DNA of 64,000 nucleotides from Sulfurospirillum_A sp029027265 (GCA_029027265.1 CP093061.1:62001-126000), one strand, 5' to 3'; shown: positions 8,316 through 21,690, counted from the stretch's first letter. Translations and numbers: made by a program. The notes: generated from the sequence alone by a model not told the origin.

Positions 8316-9293
8316 CTACTCTATAGTAGAATCTATAGTAGATTCAAGTAAGTTTTGTGCATCAACCAAAGGATTAAATGATTCATCGTCATAGATATTT
8401 GTAGACATTATCCAGTTGTACACTGAGGGGTAACCCATGCGAGTAAATTTGTCACCTTTTTTCTTGTACATGTAGAGTGTGCACGGTGCAAAAGCTCCAA
8501 CTTCTGGATGAGTTTTATGTACTGGATAGATAACGTCAAGTTTACATATAGAGTATCCATCATAAAACTCATAAATATCGACACCATTTACTTTTAAGTC
8601 TTCATTAATTGAGGTATATCCTGCTACAACAAAACCAGCAGACTCAATTTCTCCCTCCATCACTTCTTGATAACTCTCTTTTGCCTCTTCAATATCACCT
8701 GTCTCGTTATCCATTACAAATGCAAATTTTGTTGCAATCTCTCCATCAGGTCTGATGAATTGATAATTTAGTTTTTCAGCCTTACCATTTGGAAAGGCTT
8801 GCTTTAAAGCCTTAGTCATATTCTCGTAAAATTCTATAAGATCAGGATTACTTTCAGGAACTCCAGAAACTCTTGACATTCCAGTGAGCGAAAGTGATGA
8901 GATGCTAATTGTTTCCCCGTTTTTTGAGTACACCGATGTACTAAGAGGTGCTATAAGTCCAAATTCAGGATAATCTTTTAAAATTTTTGCAGTAATTTTT
9001 GGATTATATACAAACATCAATCTGTACATCTTAAAATCTTTTCCACCACCAAATCTTTTCTCAAATGATATATTCATATTGTTGTTGCCAGTTATGTTAA
9101 AACCATTAGCCTCAAAAGCCTGTTCTATACTTTTAACTGTTATCTTTCCATCACTATTATCTGAACTAAAAATTCTGAGATCTTCCCTTGTTTTTTGCTC
9201 TTTTTGAACCGTAGGAATAGATATGTCTTTTTGGCAAGCCGTAAAGAACAGTGCTAAAACTAAAGTTGATAGTAATATGGTTAAATTTTTCAT
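8316..9293 (-). CDS. Lipoprotein with two DUF302-like domains, downstream of soxZ
   Basis: 325 residues with a clear lipobox (LALFFTAC, lipidated Cys20). The mature part looks like two DUF302-type repeats: residues ~52-160 (MFVYNP then ILKDYPEFGLIAPLSTSVYS) and ~215-290 (LDVIYPVHKTHPEVGAFAPC then TLYMYKKKG). The pattern of a strand, a (D/H)PE-G-(I/F)AP turn and another strand is characteristic of DUF302. The 3' end carries a tandem 12-bp repeat encoding ESTIDSTIE. It follows soxZ by 13 bp and is likely part of the sox operon, placed in an outer or inner membrane leaflet facing the periplasm. Function unknown. Confidence 0.7.
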   Translation of the reverse strand: MKNLTILLSTLVLALFFTACQKDISIPTVQKEQKTREDLRIFSSDNSDGKITVKSIEQAFEANGFNITGNNNMNISFEKRFGGGKDFKMYRLMFVYNPKITAKILKDYPEFGLIAPLSTSVYSKNGETISISSLSLTGMSRVSGVPESNPDLIEFYENMTKALKQAFPNGKAEKLNYQFIRPDGEIATKFAFVMDNETGDIEEAKESYQEVMEGEIESAGFVVAGYTSINEDLKVNGVDIYEFYDGYSICKLDVIYPVHKTHPEVGAFAPCTLYMYKKKGDKFTRMGYPSVYNWIMSTNIYDDESFNPLVDAQNLLESTIDSTIE

Positions 9294-9306
9294 AATTACT
9301 CCTTAA

Positions 9307-9702
9307 TTATTTTTTTCTTGACGCTAGTTCTACGGATTTTTCATAAGTATTACCTTTCCTATCCGTAGCAGTTATCGTAAGAACATCACCTTTTTGAGAC
9401 TCTTTTCTTTTTACACCATTATCTAATTCTCTTCCTGAGAGTTTTCTTCCTATCTTGAATGAATCAGATTTAAACAAAAATAAAAAAATAGGATTTTTAG
9501 CAAGAAACTGACTAGTTGATACATCTAATACAACTTCTTTTCCAATTTTTCCTGTTATATGCGTTATAAAGTTAGCGTCTTCTCTATTGCCTGTCTTTAT
9601 CTTTGCCTGATTATATGTGGTCATTGGATGAGAAAATGCCATTCTAACAGTAGCTACGCCATCTTTTATTTTGACTTTTATTGCTGATATTTTATTTGCC
9701 AT
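9307..9702 (-). CDS. soxZ: Thiosulfate oxidation carrier subunit SoxZ
   Basis: 131 residues with the SoxZ immunoglobulin-like fold signature: the start AIKVKIKDGVATVRMAFSHPM, then a TYNQAKIKTGN stretch, and the end DRKGNTYEKSVEL. There is no signal peptide, as is normal, since SoxZ is exported bound to the Tat-exported SoxY. Only 3 bp separate it from soxY upstream. Slightly longer than typical SoxZ (~100-110 residues), with an insertion around KNPIFLFLFKSDSFKIGRKL. It binds SoxY to form the carrier on which sulfur intermediates are processed. Confidence 0.93.
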   Translation of the reverse strand: MANKISAIKVKIKDGVATVRMAFSHPMTTYNQAKIKTGNREDANFITHITGKIGKEVVLDVSTSQFLAKNPIFLFLFKSDSFKIGRKLSGRELDNGVKRKESQKGDVLTITATDRKGNTYEKSVELASRKK

Positions 9703-9705
9703 TAT

Positions 9706-10161
9706 CTATCCTTCACATCCGCCAGCTGCAACTTTAGTTGTAGCTTTAGCCATGTAGATTTTTCCATCTGTTCCTTCTACTAGAACCATTACAGTTCCAT
9801 CTTTACCCATTTTAATTTTTACTCCATATTTCTTGACGTCATAAGGACCTACATCAAAAACAGCAACCGCACTCTCGGGATTTGCATCTTGAAACAGAGC
9901 TATTGTTTTTGCATCAATAGATGTTTCAAATGTTACTGGTACTTTAGCACCACTAGAGTTGATTTTGGGAACTTTAATCTTAATTTTATCTGTTTCTATA
10001 AGTTCTCTCACTCCATATAGAGCTTTTGAAGCATCGTCTATTGTGTGTGCTTTCCACACATCAGGTTTTAACTTTCTGTAATCTTTTGCACTAAGGTCCA
10101 TCGGAACTACTGAAAGAGCAACTAAACTCCCTGCAAAACTTAAAAAATTTCTCCTATTCAT
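9706..10161 (-). CDS. soxY: Thiosulfate oxidation carrier protein SoxY
   Basis: 151 residues. The N-terminus MNRRNFLSFAGSLVALSVVP is a twin-arginine (Tat) signal. The protein ends in AAGGCEG, the SoxY swinging-arm motif (classic GGCGG); Cys149 is the residue that would carry the sulfane or sulfonate substrate. The fourth residue of the motif is Glu instead of Gly. It pairs with SoxZ. The carrier is shared with SoxAX and SoxB, which are not in this window; the SoxCD enzyme that removes the sulfane sulfur is encoded directly upstream. Confidence 0.95.
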   Translation of the reverse strand: MNRRNFLSFAGSLVALSVVPMDLSAKDYRKLKPDVWKAHTIDDASKALYGVRELIETDKIKIKVPKINSSGAKVPVTFETSIDAKTIALFQDANPESAVAVFDVGPYDVKKYGVKIKMGKDGTVMVLVEGTDGKIYMAKATTKVAAGGCEG

Positions 10162-10176
10162 CTTTATCCCTTTTTA

Positions 10177-11367
10177 TTATTTCAGCATATATTCAACGAC
10201 TTGTTTAAACTCGTCATTACTAAGTGATGATCCACCAAGAGCTGGCATACCCATATTTGTACCCTCTAGTCCATTTTTAATGACTTCCGCAAGACCTTTT
10301 TTCATAAACTTAGTCCATCCTGCTTTATCTCCTGCTGCAGGAGCAACACCTGATTCATGGCACATAGCACAATTATTATCGTAAGCACCTTTTACATCGA
10401 AGCTCACTTTATGCTCAGGGTCTTCACTTTTTGGTGGTAAGTCTCTTACTACAGACATAGGTGGTTCAAAGTCAGTAATTCCACCATCAACCCTTGCAAC
10501 ATTATCAGTTTGTTGGCAGTTTTTCATGCAAGGCTCTTCTTCTTTTGTAAGTCTAATTCCAGCAAAGTTTTGAGGATATGCAAAAAACTCTCTTACATTT
10601 TCAATACCATCTGGTCCATCAATATCTGGGACAAAACCATTTCTATTTGGCATATTAATTTTCAAAAACTTATCACGATCAAGCTTAAATGTCTCATTGA
10701 CAATTTCGCCATTTACTTTCATTCCATTAATATAAAGCATATATGCAACCAAAGAATAAGTTTCATCATTATTTAGAGTTTTTGATTTTGTATGTGGCAT
10801 AGCATCTCTAATATACCAAAACATCGTACTTGCCACTGGCCAATATGAGCCAAACACACGTGAAGGTCCTTCCTCACTAGGATTTAGCCATCTATTGTTT
10901 TTTAATGTTCTTTGCATATCTTTAGCTCTACCTGCAGAAAGTGCAGGGTATCCGCCACCACCTGATCCAAAATCACCATGACAGGACAAACATTGTGCCT
11001 CATAAAGTGTTTCACCCTCATCTACATAGCCATATCCAGAAGGAAGACCAGTGCCATCTGCCATTATATCTTTGTTCCAAGCTTTCAATTCATTATTTGT
11101 AGGAATTCTACCATTGTTATAATTCTTTTTAAGCCCATCTTCATTTTTTGCCACATCTGAATCTTTATACACCTGCGGATTTACATAATATGGTCCAGTT
11201 TTTCCATCTTTTATAGGATAATACAAACCACCACTAATATCTTTTTTTGCATTCCAAAGTCCATTATAGTCTATAGGATCACTCCCGCTTGCGTGTGCAG
11301 AAGACAATAATGCTATCATTGTTACAACACAAGCTGTTAATATTTTATATTGTTCTAATTTGGACAT
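10177..11367 (-). CDS. soxD: Sulfur dehydrogenase dihaem cytochrome subunit SoxD
   Basis: 396 residues. Sec signal peptide at residues 1-26 (ending SSAHA). Two haem c sites: CLSCH at 126-130 and CAMCH at 333-337, with a likely Met ligand in MGMPALGG near the C-terminus. This is the dihaem SoxD partner that takes the six electrons released by SoxC and passes them to the respiratory chain. Its start overlaps the soxC end by 23 bp. The middle also has a CMKNC pair (~285), possibly a disulfide. Order soxC-soxD-soxY-soxZ is the second sox cluster known from Sulfurimonas-type bacteria. Confidence 0.93.
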   Translation of the reverse strand: MSKLEQYKILTACVVTMIALLSSAHASGSDPIDYNGLWNAKKDISGGLYYPIKDGKTGPYYVNPQVYKDSDVAKNEDGLKKNYNNGRIPTNNELKAWNKDIMADGTGLPSGYGYVDEGETLYEAQCLSCHGDFGSGGGGYPALSAGRAKDMQRTLKNNRWLNPSEEGPSRVFGSYWPVASTMFWYIRDAMPHTKSKTLNNDETYSLVAYMLYINGMKVNGEIVNETFKLDRDKFLKINMPNRNGFVPDIDGPDGIENVREFFAYPQNFAGIRLTKEEEPCMKNCQQTDNVARVDGGITDFEPPMSVVRDLPPKSEDPEHKVSFDVKGAYDNNCAMCHESGVAPAAGDKAGWTKFMKKGLAEVIKNGLEGTNMGMPALGGSSLSNDEFKQVVEYMLK

Positions 11368-12748
11368 GGTTCACCTCCCCATTTTCAGCAACTTCCCAAG
11401 ACTCAATAGCATTTCTATGATATACAGATTCTACACCCATACCTTTGTTTTTATCTTTGCCATAGTCTTTTTTAGCTACGCCATATCCAAATGTCTCTTG
11501 GTCAACTGTAGGTTGAATAAACCCAGCATCATCTATTGCTCTTGAAGTAAGTATTATCTGTTTTCCATTCTTATTTTTAAAGCCTTTTGGAATTTTGTAC
11601 ATGTAAGACCATCTAGTCCAACATTTTGGTAGTACCAAACCTTTAATATTCGCCTGCACATAGTTATTTCCACCATCAAATGAAAGATCAACTCTTTTAA
11701 TTGTCCCCATTCCTGACCAGGCAAGACCTTCTATCTCGACCTCGTCACCCTCTTTTAAATCAGTCCATGGTTTTTCTGGACTTGGAATAACAACAGTAGA
11801 ATTCACTTCATTCGCATAAAAGTGTTGTACTGCTTTTCCAGTTGGTTTAAGAGCTGTATATTTAGATGTTTCCTCTTTTGCATACCATGGCTCATCGGCA
11901 AAATCTAATCTTTTAAGCCACTTAACGCAAAGGTTTCCTTCCCAGCCTGGAAGCAGTAGCCTTACTGGATAACCTTGTTCAGCTCGAAGTGCTTCACCGT
12001 TTTGTCCCCAAACTAACATAGCATCATCAAGAACTTTTTCTACAGGAACTGATCTTCCCATCTCTGAGTTATCACTACCTTCAGCAAGCATCCATTTGGC
12101 ATTTGATTTTAAACCAAGGTCTTTTAAAATTGTTTTTATATAAACACCAGTCCACTCTGCACAGGACATGAATCCTTTTGCAAACTGAAGCGAGTTGTAT
12201 TGAGGTTTTCTCCACTCTTGCCCACCATTTGCAGGACACTCAATAAAGTGAGTTCTTGTAACTCTTGGATACCTTTTAAGTTGATCAAGCGTTAAAACTA
12301 TAGGTTTTTCTACCAAACCATTTATCATTAAACGCCATTTATTTGGATCAACATGAGCGGTCCCTCCGTGACTTCGTGAGAAGAATAGCCCATTAGGAGT
12401 TATTATCCCCTCACTTTCATGAATAGGTGCTACCGCAATAGACGCTCTATAGTTACCAAAAGCGAGAAGTTTTGTATTCCTTCTTGTATTATTGTGCTCA
12501 TAACTTGAAGGCATACCATATCTATTTTTAGTAACAGGGTCTCCCCACGATTGCCCCCACTCAGGATGATGCATAATAGCATCATCATCCTCTTGTGCCC
12601 TCAGGATAGTTGGAGCCATGACACTCGCAGCAGCTATAGCACTAAAAGCTCCAGTTTTTTTAAAAAAACCTCTTCTATCAAGCCTTATAGTGTCATCTTT
12701 GGCTATCGTTTTAGAGTTTCTTTTGAGAATTTTTTTAAGTTTTTCCAC
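11345..12748 (-). CDS. soxC: Sulfur dehydrogenase molybdopterin subunit SoxC
   Basis: 467 residues of the sulfite-oxidase/SoxC family. The Tat signal RLDRRGFFKKTGAFSAIAAA starts near residue 22. The molybdenum-binding Cys171 sits in THFIECPANGGQEWR. The C-terminal dimerisation domain contains the WSGMGTIKRVDLSFDGGNN motif near residue 345. SoxC, with SoxD, oxidises the sulfane sulfur bound to SoxY in the periplasm, avoiding sulfur globule formation. First gene of the operon soxC-soxD-soxY-soxZ-DUF302; the operon promoter must lie in the 200-bp gap shared with the divergent mrp-like gene. Confidence 0.95.
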   Translation of the reverse strand: MEKLKKILKRNSKTIAKDDTIRLDRRGFFKKTGAFSAIAAASVMAPTILRAQEDDDAIMHHPEWGQSWGDPVTKNRYGMPSSYEHNNTRRNTKLLAFGNYRASIAVAPIHESEGIITPNGLFFSRSHGGTAHVDPNKWRLMINGLVEKPIVLTLDQLKRYPRVTRTHFIECPANGGQEWRKPQYNSLQFAKGFMSCAEWTGVYIKTILKDLGLKSNAKWMLAEGSDNSEMGRSVPVEKVLDDAMLVWGQNGEALRAEQGYPVRLLLPGWEGNLCVKWLKRLDFADEPWYAKEETSKYTALKPTGKAVQHFYANEVNSTVVIPSPEKPWTDLKEGDEVEIEGLAWSGMGTIKRVDLSFDGGNNYVQANIKGLVLPKCWTRWSYMYKIPKGFKNKNGKQIILTSRAIDDAGFIQPTVDQETFGYGVAKKDYGKDKNKGMGVESVYHRNAIESWEVAENGEVNHVQIRTI

Positions 12749-12948
12749 TATACTCTCCTTATTATTTGGCTATTTAACTTTATTCCTTAATTACTTAATT
12801 TTTTGTAAAATAAGTTTATTTTATATCAAAAATTATATTTATGTTACAATTTTACTAAATTAAATATTTAATAAGTTATCATAATTAAAATAAATAATAA
12901 AGTAGTTGGTATAATATTAGAAAAACTTATTATTAAAGGGAGATTTAT
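12749..12948. promoter_or_regulatory. Divergent promoter region between soxC and mrp-like gene
   Basis: A 200-bp AT-rich gap between two diverging transcripts. On the plus strand TATAAT at 12910-12915 is a strong -10 box 34 bases before the mrp-like ATG, followed by AAAGGGAGA as ribosome site. For soxC the minus strand shows GGAG just before the ATG and several TAATTA-rich stretches, but no clear -10 stands out. No operator palindrome is obvious. Confidence 0.5.
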
Positions 12949-13980
12949 ATGGATAAACAACAAGTTTTCAAAATACTAGAGACTATCACATATCCAGATT
13001 TTAAAAAAAATATAGTAGAACTAAAACTCATAGACTCTTTACATGTAAAGCCAAAATCCTTACATGTAAAGATAAATACAGACAATGAAAATGCATTTAA
13101 TTTCATAGCTCGTGCAATTCCAAAACTATTCAAAAATGATTTTAGAGATATAGAGGTTGAAAAAAAGTTAAAAGAGATAAGAAATTCTTTTGAGTACAAC
13201 TCAACCAAAAAAACCAATAACAAAGCACCGTATGCAAAAAAAGTCATTGTCATTAGTAGTGGTAAAGGTGGTGTTGGTAAAAGTACCGTTAGCACCAATT
13301 TTGCATTATCTTTAGCACAAGAAGGATACAAGGTAGGTTTGCTAGATGCTAACGTATATGGACCAAGTATACCACGCATTTTTGGCATAGAAAATGAAAA
13401 GTTACAGTGGAACGATAAAAACAAAATAATCCCACATGAAAACTTTGACGTAAAAGTTATGAGTACAGGGTTCACTACTCCTACAAATGATAATCCATTA
13501 GTATGGAGTAGCTCAGTTGCCATCTCTACACTCATGCGATTCCTTGAAAACGTTGAGTGGGGAGAACTTGACTTCCTAGTCATAGATATGCCTTCTAAAG
13601 CTACTGATATACAACTAAACATGACTAAAGAGTTACCTCTCTTTGGAGCTATCTTAGTAACAACCCCACAAATCCTAGCTTGTGATGATGTAAATCGCTC
13701 TGTAATGATGTTTAAAGATTTACATGTAAAGATATTAGGTATAGTTGAAAATATGAGTTACTTTATAGCTCCTGATACAGGGAAAAGATATGATATATTT
13801 GGTAAAGATGGTGCTAAAAATATATGTGAAAAATACAATCTAACTCTATTAAGTCAAATCCCGCTAGACATGAGTATAAGAGAGATGTCGGATGATGGGG
13901 AAGTATCTGTTGCTTTAATTGATGAGACTATAAAAAAGAGTTATAAAAAAATTGTGAAAAAAGTATTAGAAGAGGTTTAA
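12949..13980 (+). CDS. Divergent Mrp/NBP35-family P-loop ATPase lacking the CxxC motif
   Basis: 343 residues: an N-terminal FeS-assembly-like domain (DUF59 position, residues 1-70) and a deviant Walker A P-loop SSGKGGVGKST (103-113), GLLDANVYGPSIPRIFG and NMSYF motifs of Mrp/ApbC ATPases. Two hallmarks differ. Where canonical members have CPxC (as in NMSYFVCPHCG), this has YFIAPDTG, so the bridging FeS site is missing. Where they have DMPPGTGD, this reads DMPSKATD. It is therefore probably not a normal FeS carrier. Two copies of TACATGTA lie 21 bp apart in its 5' part, encoding LHVK twice. Divergent to soxC. Confidence 0.8.
   Translation: MDKQQVFKILETITYPDFKKNIVELKLIDSLHVKPKSLHVKINTDNENAFNFIARAIPKLFKNDFRDIEVEKKLKEIRNSFEYNSTKKTNNKAPYAKKVIVISSGKGGVGKSTVSTNFALSLAQEGYKVGLLDANVYGPSIPRIFGIENEKLQWNDKNKIIPHENFDVKVMSTGFTTPTNDNPLVWSSSVAISTLMRFLENVEWGELDFLVIDMPSKATDIQLNMTKELPLFGAILVTTPQILACDDVNRSVMMFKDLHVKILGIVENMSYFIAPDTGKRYDIFGKDGAKNICEKYNLTLLSQIPLDMSIREMSDDGEVSVALIDETIKKSYKKIVKKVLEEV
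13038..13070. repeat. Two TACATGTA palindromes 21 bp apart
   Basis: TTTACATGTAAAG (palindrome centre at 13043.5) and TTACATGTAAAG (centre 13064.5) lie exactly 21 bp apart inside the mrp-like coding sequence, both read as LHVK. They belong to the dispersed TACATGTA family described in the findings. Confidence 0.8.
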
Positions 13981-13992
13981 AATCTCTTCTAA
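13966..13992. terminator. Bidirectional terminator between mrp-like gene and DUF3373 gene
   Basis: TTAGAAGAG and CTCTTCTAA form a 9-bp stem around GTTTAAAAT, overlapping the mrp-like stop codon. An AT-rich run follows on both sides. The two genes converge here, so one hairpin may serve both. Confidence 0.6.
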
Positions 13993-14005
13993 TTTTAATT
14001 ATAGA

Positions 14006-15535
14006 TTAGTATCTATATCTTAAGTAAGCACGGATATTTTGTGCAGATTCTACAGTTGAAATTGGAGTTCCTGGAGGCATTAAAGCTTCTACCATTCCAG
14101 AAGGATTACCTGTCATACCAAAGAACATATCACTACCAGCATAATCATAATCCATATATGTGTACCTAATTTGAGCAGTTAAATTTTTACCTACTAATGG
14201 CAAGTTATAATAAACTTCATAAGCATCACCACGAGTTGCTAACTTAGACCCGGCCATAGTATCTTCTCCATAAGTAAAACTTCTCCAATACTCACTACCG
14301 TGATTATACTCTAAACCAATTCTATCTGACTCCATAAAAGCTGGCATATTTAAGCCAACATAATAAGAATAACCTGTTTTACTATCCTTGGTGCCTAGCA
14401 TACCAGTCATTGTACCAGAAGGCATTCCGATAACAACATCTACATTATTAGGACTTGTTTTACTTGCTGCAAAAGAAGCAAAGAAAACTGTATCATCTAG
14501 AAAATCATTAATCTCATCACCAATACCGTTAACTTGTACAGATAGAGAATATCCACTTAAATCTCCTACATCAGCAAATCCTGCGGGTGTAAAATTACCT
14601 ACACCATCATGAGTCATTTTCATACCCAACATATTATAACCTTGAAAATAGTTAGCCATTATTTTATATTGTCCATCATCATAAAGTTGTGCTAGTAAAC
14701 CGATTAAATCCATATTAGGATTTTGATCATCCTTAGCATATGATGATCCAAAAGTATTAGAATAACTTCCAACAGTATCAGAAAAACCTCTACCAATACA
14801 AAGTTTAAAATATAATCCAGAAACATCAATTAATTTTTCAAAATCAAATTTAAAACTTGCTCCATCAAACTCCATATTAATGTTATGACCAACTGGAGAT
14901 GCAGGACGGTCATTGTCTTCTCTTAAATTTACCATAAAACCATTAACTGATGGTCGACGTCCAAAACTAACAGTATATGGCAACTCTCCCATATCTCCAA
15001 AGTATAAGAAATATGCTTCTCTTAATTTAATTGATGAATCGCTTGGTTTTTGAGTACCATACCAATCATAGCCTTGAAACATACTATTTGAACTAAGATT
15101 ATTTTGACCATATGTAGTATATGCACCAATAGCACCTCTAAAAATCAAATTATCAACAGGTTGCGCTGCCATATTTAAAATTAACTTATTTGTCCAAACA
15201 CTATTAGTGCTTTTATTTGAAGTAATTGCTCCACCACTATATGTACCTGTTGTTGAATTCAATATTAAGCCCATACCGGCAGTAGTTTTATGCTCTACAT
15301 AATCATAAGCACTTCTAAAATCTACTGAAAATTTTATATTATCTCCAGCACTATGTGCTTTTACTTCTTGGATTTGCTTTTTAAGCGCAGCATAATTTAC
15401 TTTTGATTGAGCTTCTTTGAGCTCTGCCATTTGTGCTTTTAAAGCTTCGATTTCAGCTCTAAGAGAATCATCTGCTGCGATTGCAGCTGTTGCCAATGTT
15501 GCACCAATCAACATCGGAGCGAGAAATTTCTTCAT
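14006..15535 (-). CDS. DUF3373-family outer-membrane porin-like protein
   Basis: 509 residues: signal peptide (MKKFLAPMLIGATLATAAIA, cut near AIA-ADD), then a coiled coil (DSLRAEIEALKAQMAELKEA, residues 23-50), then a long run of amphipathic strands rich in Gly, Asn, Tyr and aromatic residues, ending in RAYLRYRY. This is the plan of the DUF3373 family found in sulfur-oxidising and sulfur-reducing epsilonproteobacteria: a periplasmic coiled-coil anchor and a beta-barrel. Cargo is unknown. Its neighbours (sox genes) suggest that it may move thiosulfate or other sulfur compounds across the outer membrane, but this is inference. Confidence 0.78.
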   Translation of the reverse strand: MKKFLAPMLIGATLATAAIAADDSLRAEIEALKAQMAELKEAQSKVNYAALKKQIQEVKAHSAGDNIKFSVDFRSAYDYVEHKTTAGMGLILNSTTGTYSGGAITSNKSTNSVWTNKLILNMAAQPVDNLIFRGAIGAYTTYGQNNLSSNSMFQGYDWYGTQKPSDSSIKLREAYFLYFGDMGELPYTVSFGRRPSVNGFMVNLREDNDRPASPVGHNINMEFDGASFKFDFEKLIDVSGLYFKLCIGRGFSDTVGSYSNTFGSSYAKDDQNPNMDLIGLLAQLYDDGQYKIMANYFQGYNMLGMKMTHDGVGNFTPAGFADVGDLSGYSLSVQVNGIGDEINDFLDDTVFFASFAASKTSPNNVDVVIGMPSGTMTGMLGTKDSKTGYSYYVGLNMPAFMESDRIGLEYNHGSEYWRSFTYGEDTMAGSKLATRGDAYEVYYNLPLVGKNLTAQIRYTYMDYDYAGSDMFFGMTGNPSGMVEALMPPGTPISTVESAQNIRAYLRYRY

Positions 15536-15608
15536 ATTCTTTCCTTGAAATTTTTAAAGTGTTTTTTAGAGTCGCACTCCCACACTACTTAGTTGGTCAA
15601 TCCTTAGA

Positions 15609-15950
15609 TTAACAAGACAGAACGTTACCATTATCATTAGTATATTCTATACAGAAATCTGCAATATACTTACTGTATTTTAATTTGAACTTATCACTTG
15701 AAGGAAACTTTTCCATTTTTGGATATTGTTTAGTATATTCTGCAATAAACTCTTCAACACTGTTTGCAAAAAGAGCTTTCCATTCATCTTGTGTGCGCTG
15801 AGTTGCAAATTTTGCACCATTAATACCTATTTTCTTTTTAAAGAATTTTAGATAGTATTTTTGTCCCTTAACTGCGTCAGCAAACGCAGAACTACTTACT
15901 ATACATACCAGTAAAAAACTAGCTATTAAGACACTTAATATCTTTTTCAT
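15609..15950 (-). CDS. Small periplasmic haem-less cytochrome-c-like protein (paralogue A)
   Basis: 113 residues with a signal peptide (to ~residue 24, SSAFA). The mature sequence starts GQKYYLKFFKKKIGINGAKF, in the position where a cytochrome c would have GxxLYxxxCxxCH, but there is no CxxCH. It ends DFCIEYTNDNGNVLSC. The protein at 23063-23377 is a clear paralogue (shared KGQK(L/Y), TQ(G/D)EWKAL, YASDSGNV / YTNDNGNV). I recall similar small proteins in other epsilonproteobacteria but know no function. Cys positions differ between the two copies. Located between the DUF3373 gene and the rRNA operon on the same strand. Confidence 0.7.
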   Translation of the reverse strand: MKKILSVLIASFLLVCIVSSSAFADAVKGQKYYLKFFKKKIGINGAKFATQRTQDEWKALFANSVEEFIAEYTKQYPKMEKFPSSDKFKLKYSKYIADFCIEYTNDNGNVLSC

Positions 15951-16165
15951 TGATACTCCTTACATTCAGTTAGTAAATAGTATCTAAACAAAACTAAAAT
16001 ATAATTTAAATTTATAAAAATTGTAAAAAAAAATTTACTTTTATGGTATTTTTAAGAAATTAGGTAAAATTTATATTTTATTACATTTAGTATAAGTAAA
16101 ATAGTTTAGTTTTTAGTAACAATAGTTATATATGATGAAAATAGATAAGGAAAAGAATAACGCGG

Positions 16166-16282
16166 AACCGGCAGCGACCTACGTTTCCACCCCAGTAAGG
16201 GAAAGTATCATCGGCGATGAAGAGCTTAGCTTCTTGGTTCGAAATGGGTCAAGGCGTTTCCTCTTCTCTATAGCCACCGGAA
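16166..16282 (-). rRNA. rrf: 5S ribosomal RNA
   Basis: The complement reads CCGGTGGCTATAGAG then AAACGCCTTGACCCATTTCG, AACCAAGAAGCTAAGC and GGGGTGGAAACGTAGG, the standard 5S sequence. Terminal helix CCGGTGGC / GCTGCCGG pairs. Boundaries are by pairing and good to a few bases. It is the last gene of the operon; about 157 bp separate it from 23S. Confidence 0.95.
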
Positions 16283-16399
16283 AGCGTTAAGTAAAAGCAC
16301 ATATATTGAATATGTTTTTACCTCACGCTTCAAAGCGTTAAAGAATTATAAGTTAATTGTCAAGTAAAGTTACTAACATTCACTTGTAAATGATATACA

Positions 16400-16417
16400 T
16401 TTAACAAGGAAGTGATG
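16400..16417 (-). other. 23S rRNA processing stem, 3' arm
   Basis: TTTAACAAGGAAGTGATG is a perfect 18-bp complement of 19408-19425, 3.0 kb away on the other side of 23S. Such flanking stems are the RNase III substrate that releases pre-23S rRNA. Confidence 0.85.
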
Positions 16418-16439
16418 TTTATTAGAAATCTAAAATAAA

Positions 16440-19358
<2,919 letters not shown>

Positions 19359-19407
19359 GGTGTTAACACTATAAATAGCATTAACCATATTTTTGTATTC
19401 TAATTTG

Positions 19408-19425
19408 CATCACTTCCTTGTTAAA
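19408..19425 (-). other. 23S rRNA processing stem, 5' arm
   Basis: CATCACTTCCTTGTTAAA, the exact reverse complement of 16400-16417. It lies between tRNA-Ile and 23S, about 50 bases upstream of the 23S 5' end. Confidence 0.85.
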
Positions 19426-19582
19426 CATATATTCCTATTGCTAGGTTTACATATCAACAAAGTTGTAAAATTGTTTTCACTTTTTTTTGACAATTAACAA
19501 TTATAATTTAAAGATCATAGACTTAAAAAGTCTAATTTAAACTCTACATGTAAAGCTTAAATCAGACTTTGCTTATATAAAA

Positions 19583-19659
<77 letters not shown>

Positions 19660-19698
19660 ATTTTATATTTATATATTATGTTAATCAAACTCTCAAAA

Positions 19699-19722
19699 CT
19701 AAATAAGCAACTTACAAGTCAA
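19699..19722 (-). other. 16S rRNA processing stem, 3' arm
   Basis: CTAAATAAGCAACTTACAAG (first 20 bases) pairs almost perfectly with 21395-21418 on the far side of 16S (one or two differences in the middle). It is the expected RNase III processing stem for pre-16S. Confidence 0.75.
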
Positions 19723-19771
19723 GAAATAACTGCTAGGTAAGCGTTGTGAGACGCTTACCCCATTTACTCTA

Positions 19772-21282
<1,511 letters not shown>

Positions 21283-21394
21283 ATTCGATTTCCTGGTAAC
21301 TGACCAAAGGCCAACTAACTCTCCATCTAACACTATGAAGTGCTGATTATTAATAACTATTTTAGAGATAGTTAATCTCATTTTTAGTTATCTC

Positions 21395-21418
21395 TGACTT
21401 GTAAAGTCGCTTATTTAG
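21395..21418 (-). other. 16S rRNA processing stem, 5' arm
   Basis: The sequence TGACTTGTAAAGTCGCTTAT and the following TTAG match the reverse complement of 19699-19722, enclosing the whole 16S gene. Confidence 0.75.
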
Positions 21419-21499
21419 ATTTCAAAGTTTGTTTAACATTTATATTTTTAATGAACACGAACCCCCTATTACTAGGAGCCTCTTACACTCGTTCTCTCA

Positions 21500-21545
21500 A
21501 ACGAGGACGAAATTATATACAAGATTTGCTTAATTTACGCTTAGC
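21500..21545 (-). promoter_or_regulatory. rRNA operon promoter candidate
   Basis: Minus strand TATAAT (21512-21517) preceded by CTTGTA lies about 230 bases upstream of the 16S start, followed by a GTCCTCGTTTGAGAGAACGA hairpin-like leader (CGTTTGAGAGAACG). No strong -35 is visible, which is usual for epsilonproteobacterial sigma70 promoters. Confidence 0.5.
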
Positions 21546-21690
21546 TATGAGAAGATTTATTATAAAATTAAAAATTCTTTTTTTCCTTACTATACAATAG
21601 GGAATTTTTGTATATTCTCAGACGTTAAAACTTTAAAATATATCAAACAAAAAATATATTTATATTTAAGAGTTTTTTAAAAATATATAT

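Noticed and set aside
12945..13622. 225-codon frame antisense to the mrp-like gene
   Set aside because: Shadow of a well-supported P-loop ATPase; product shows no motif.
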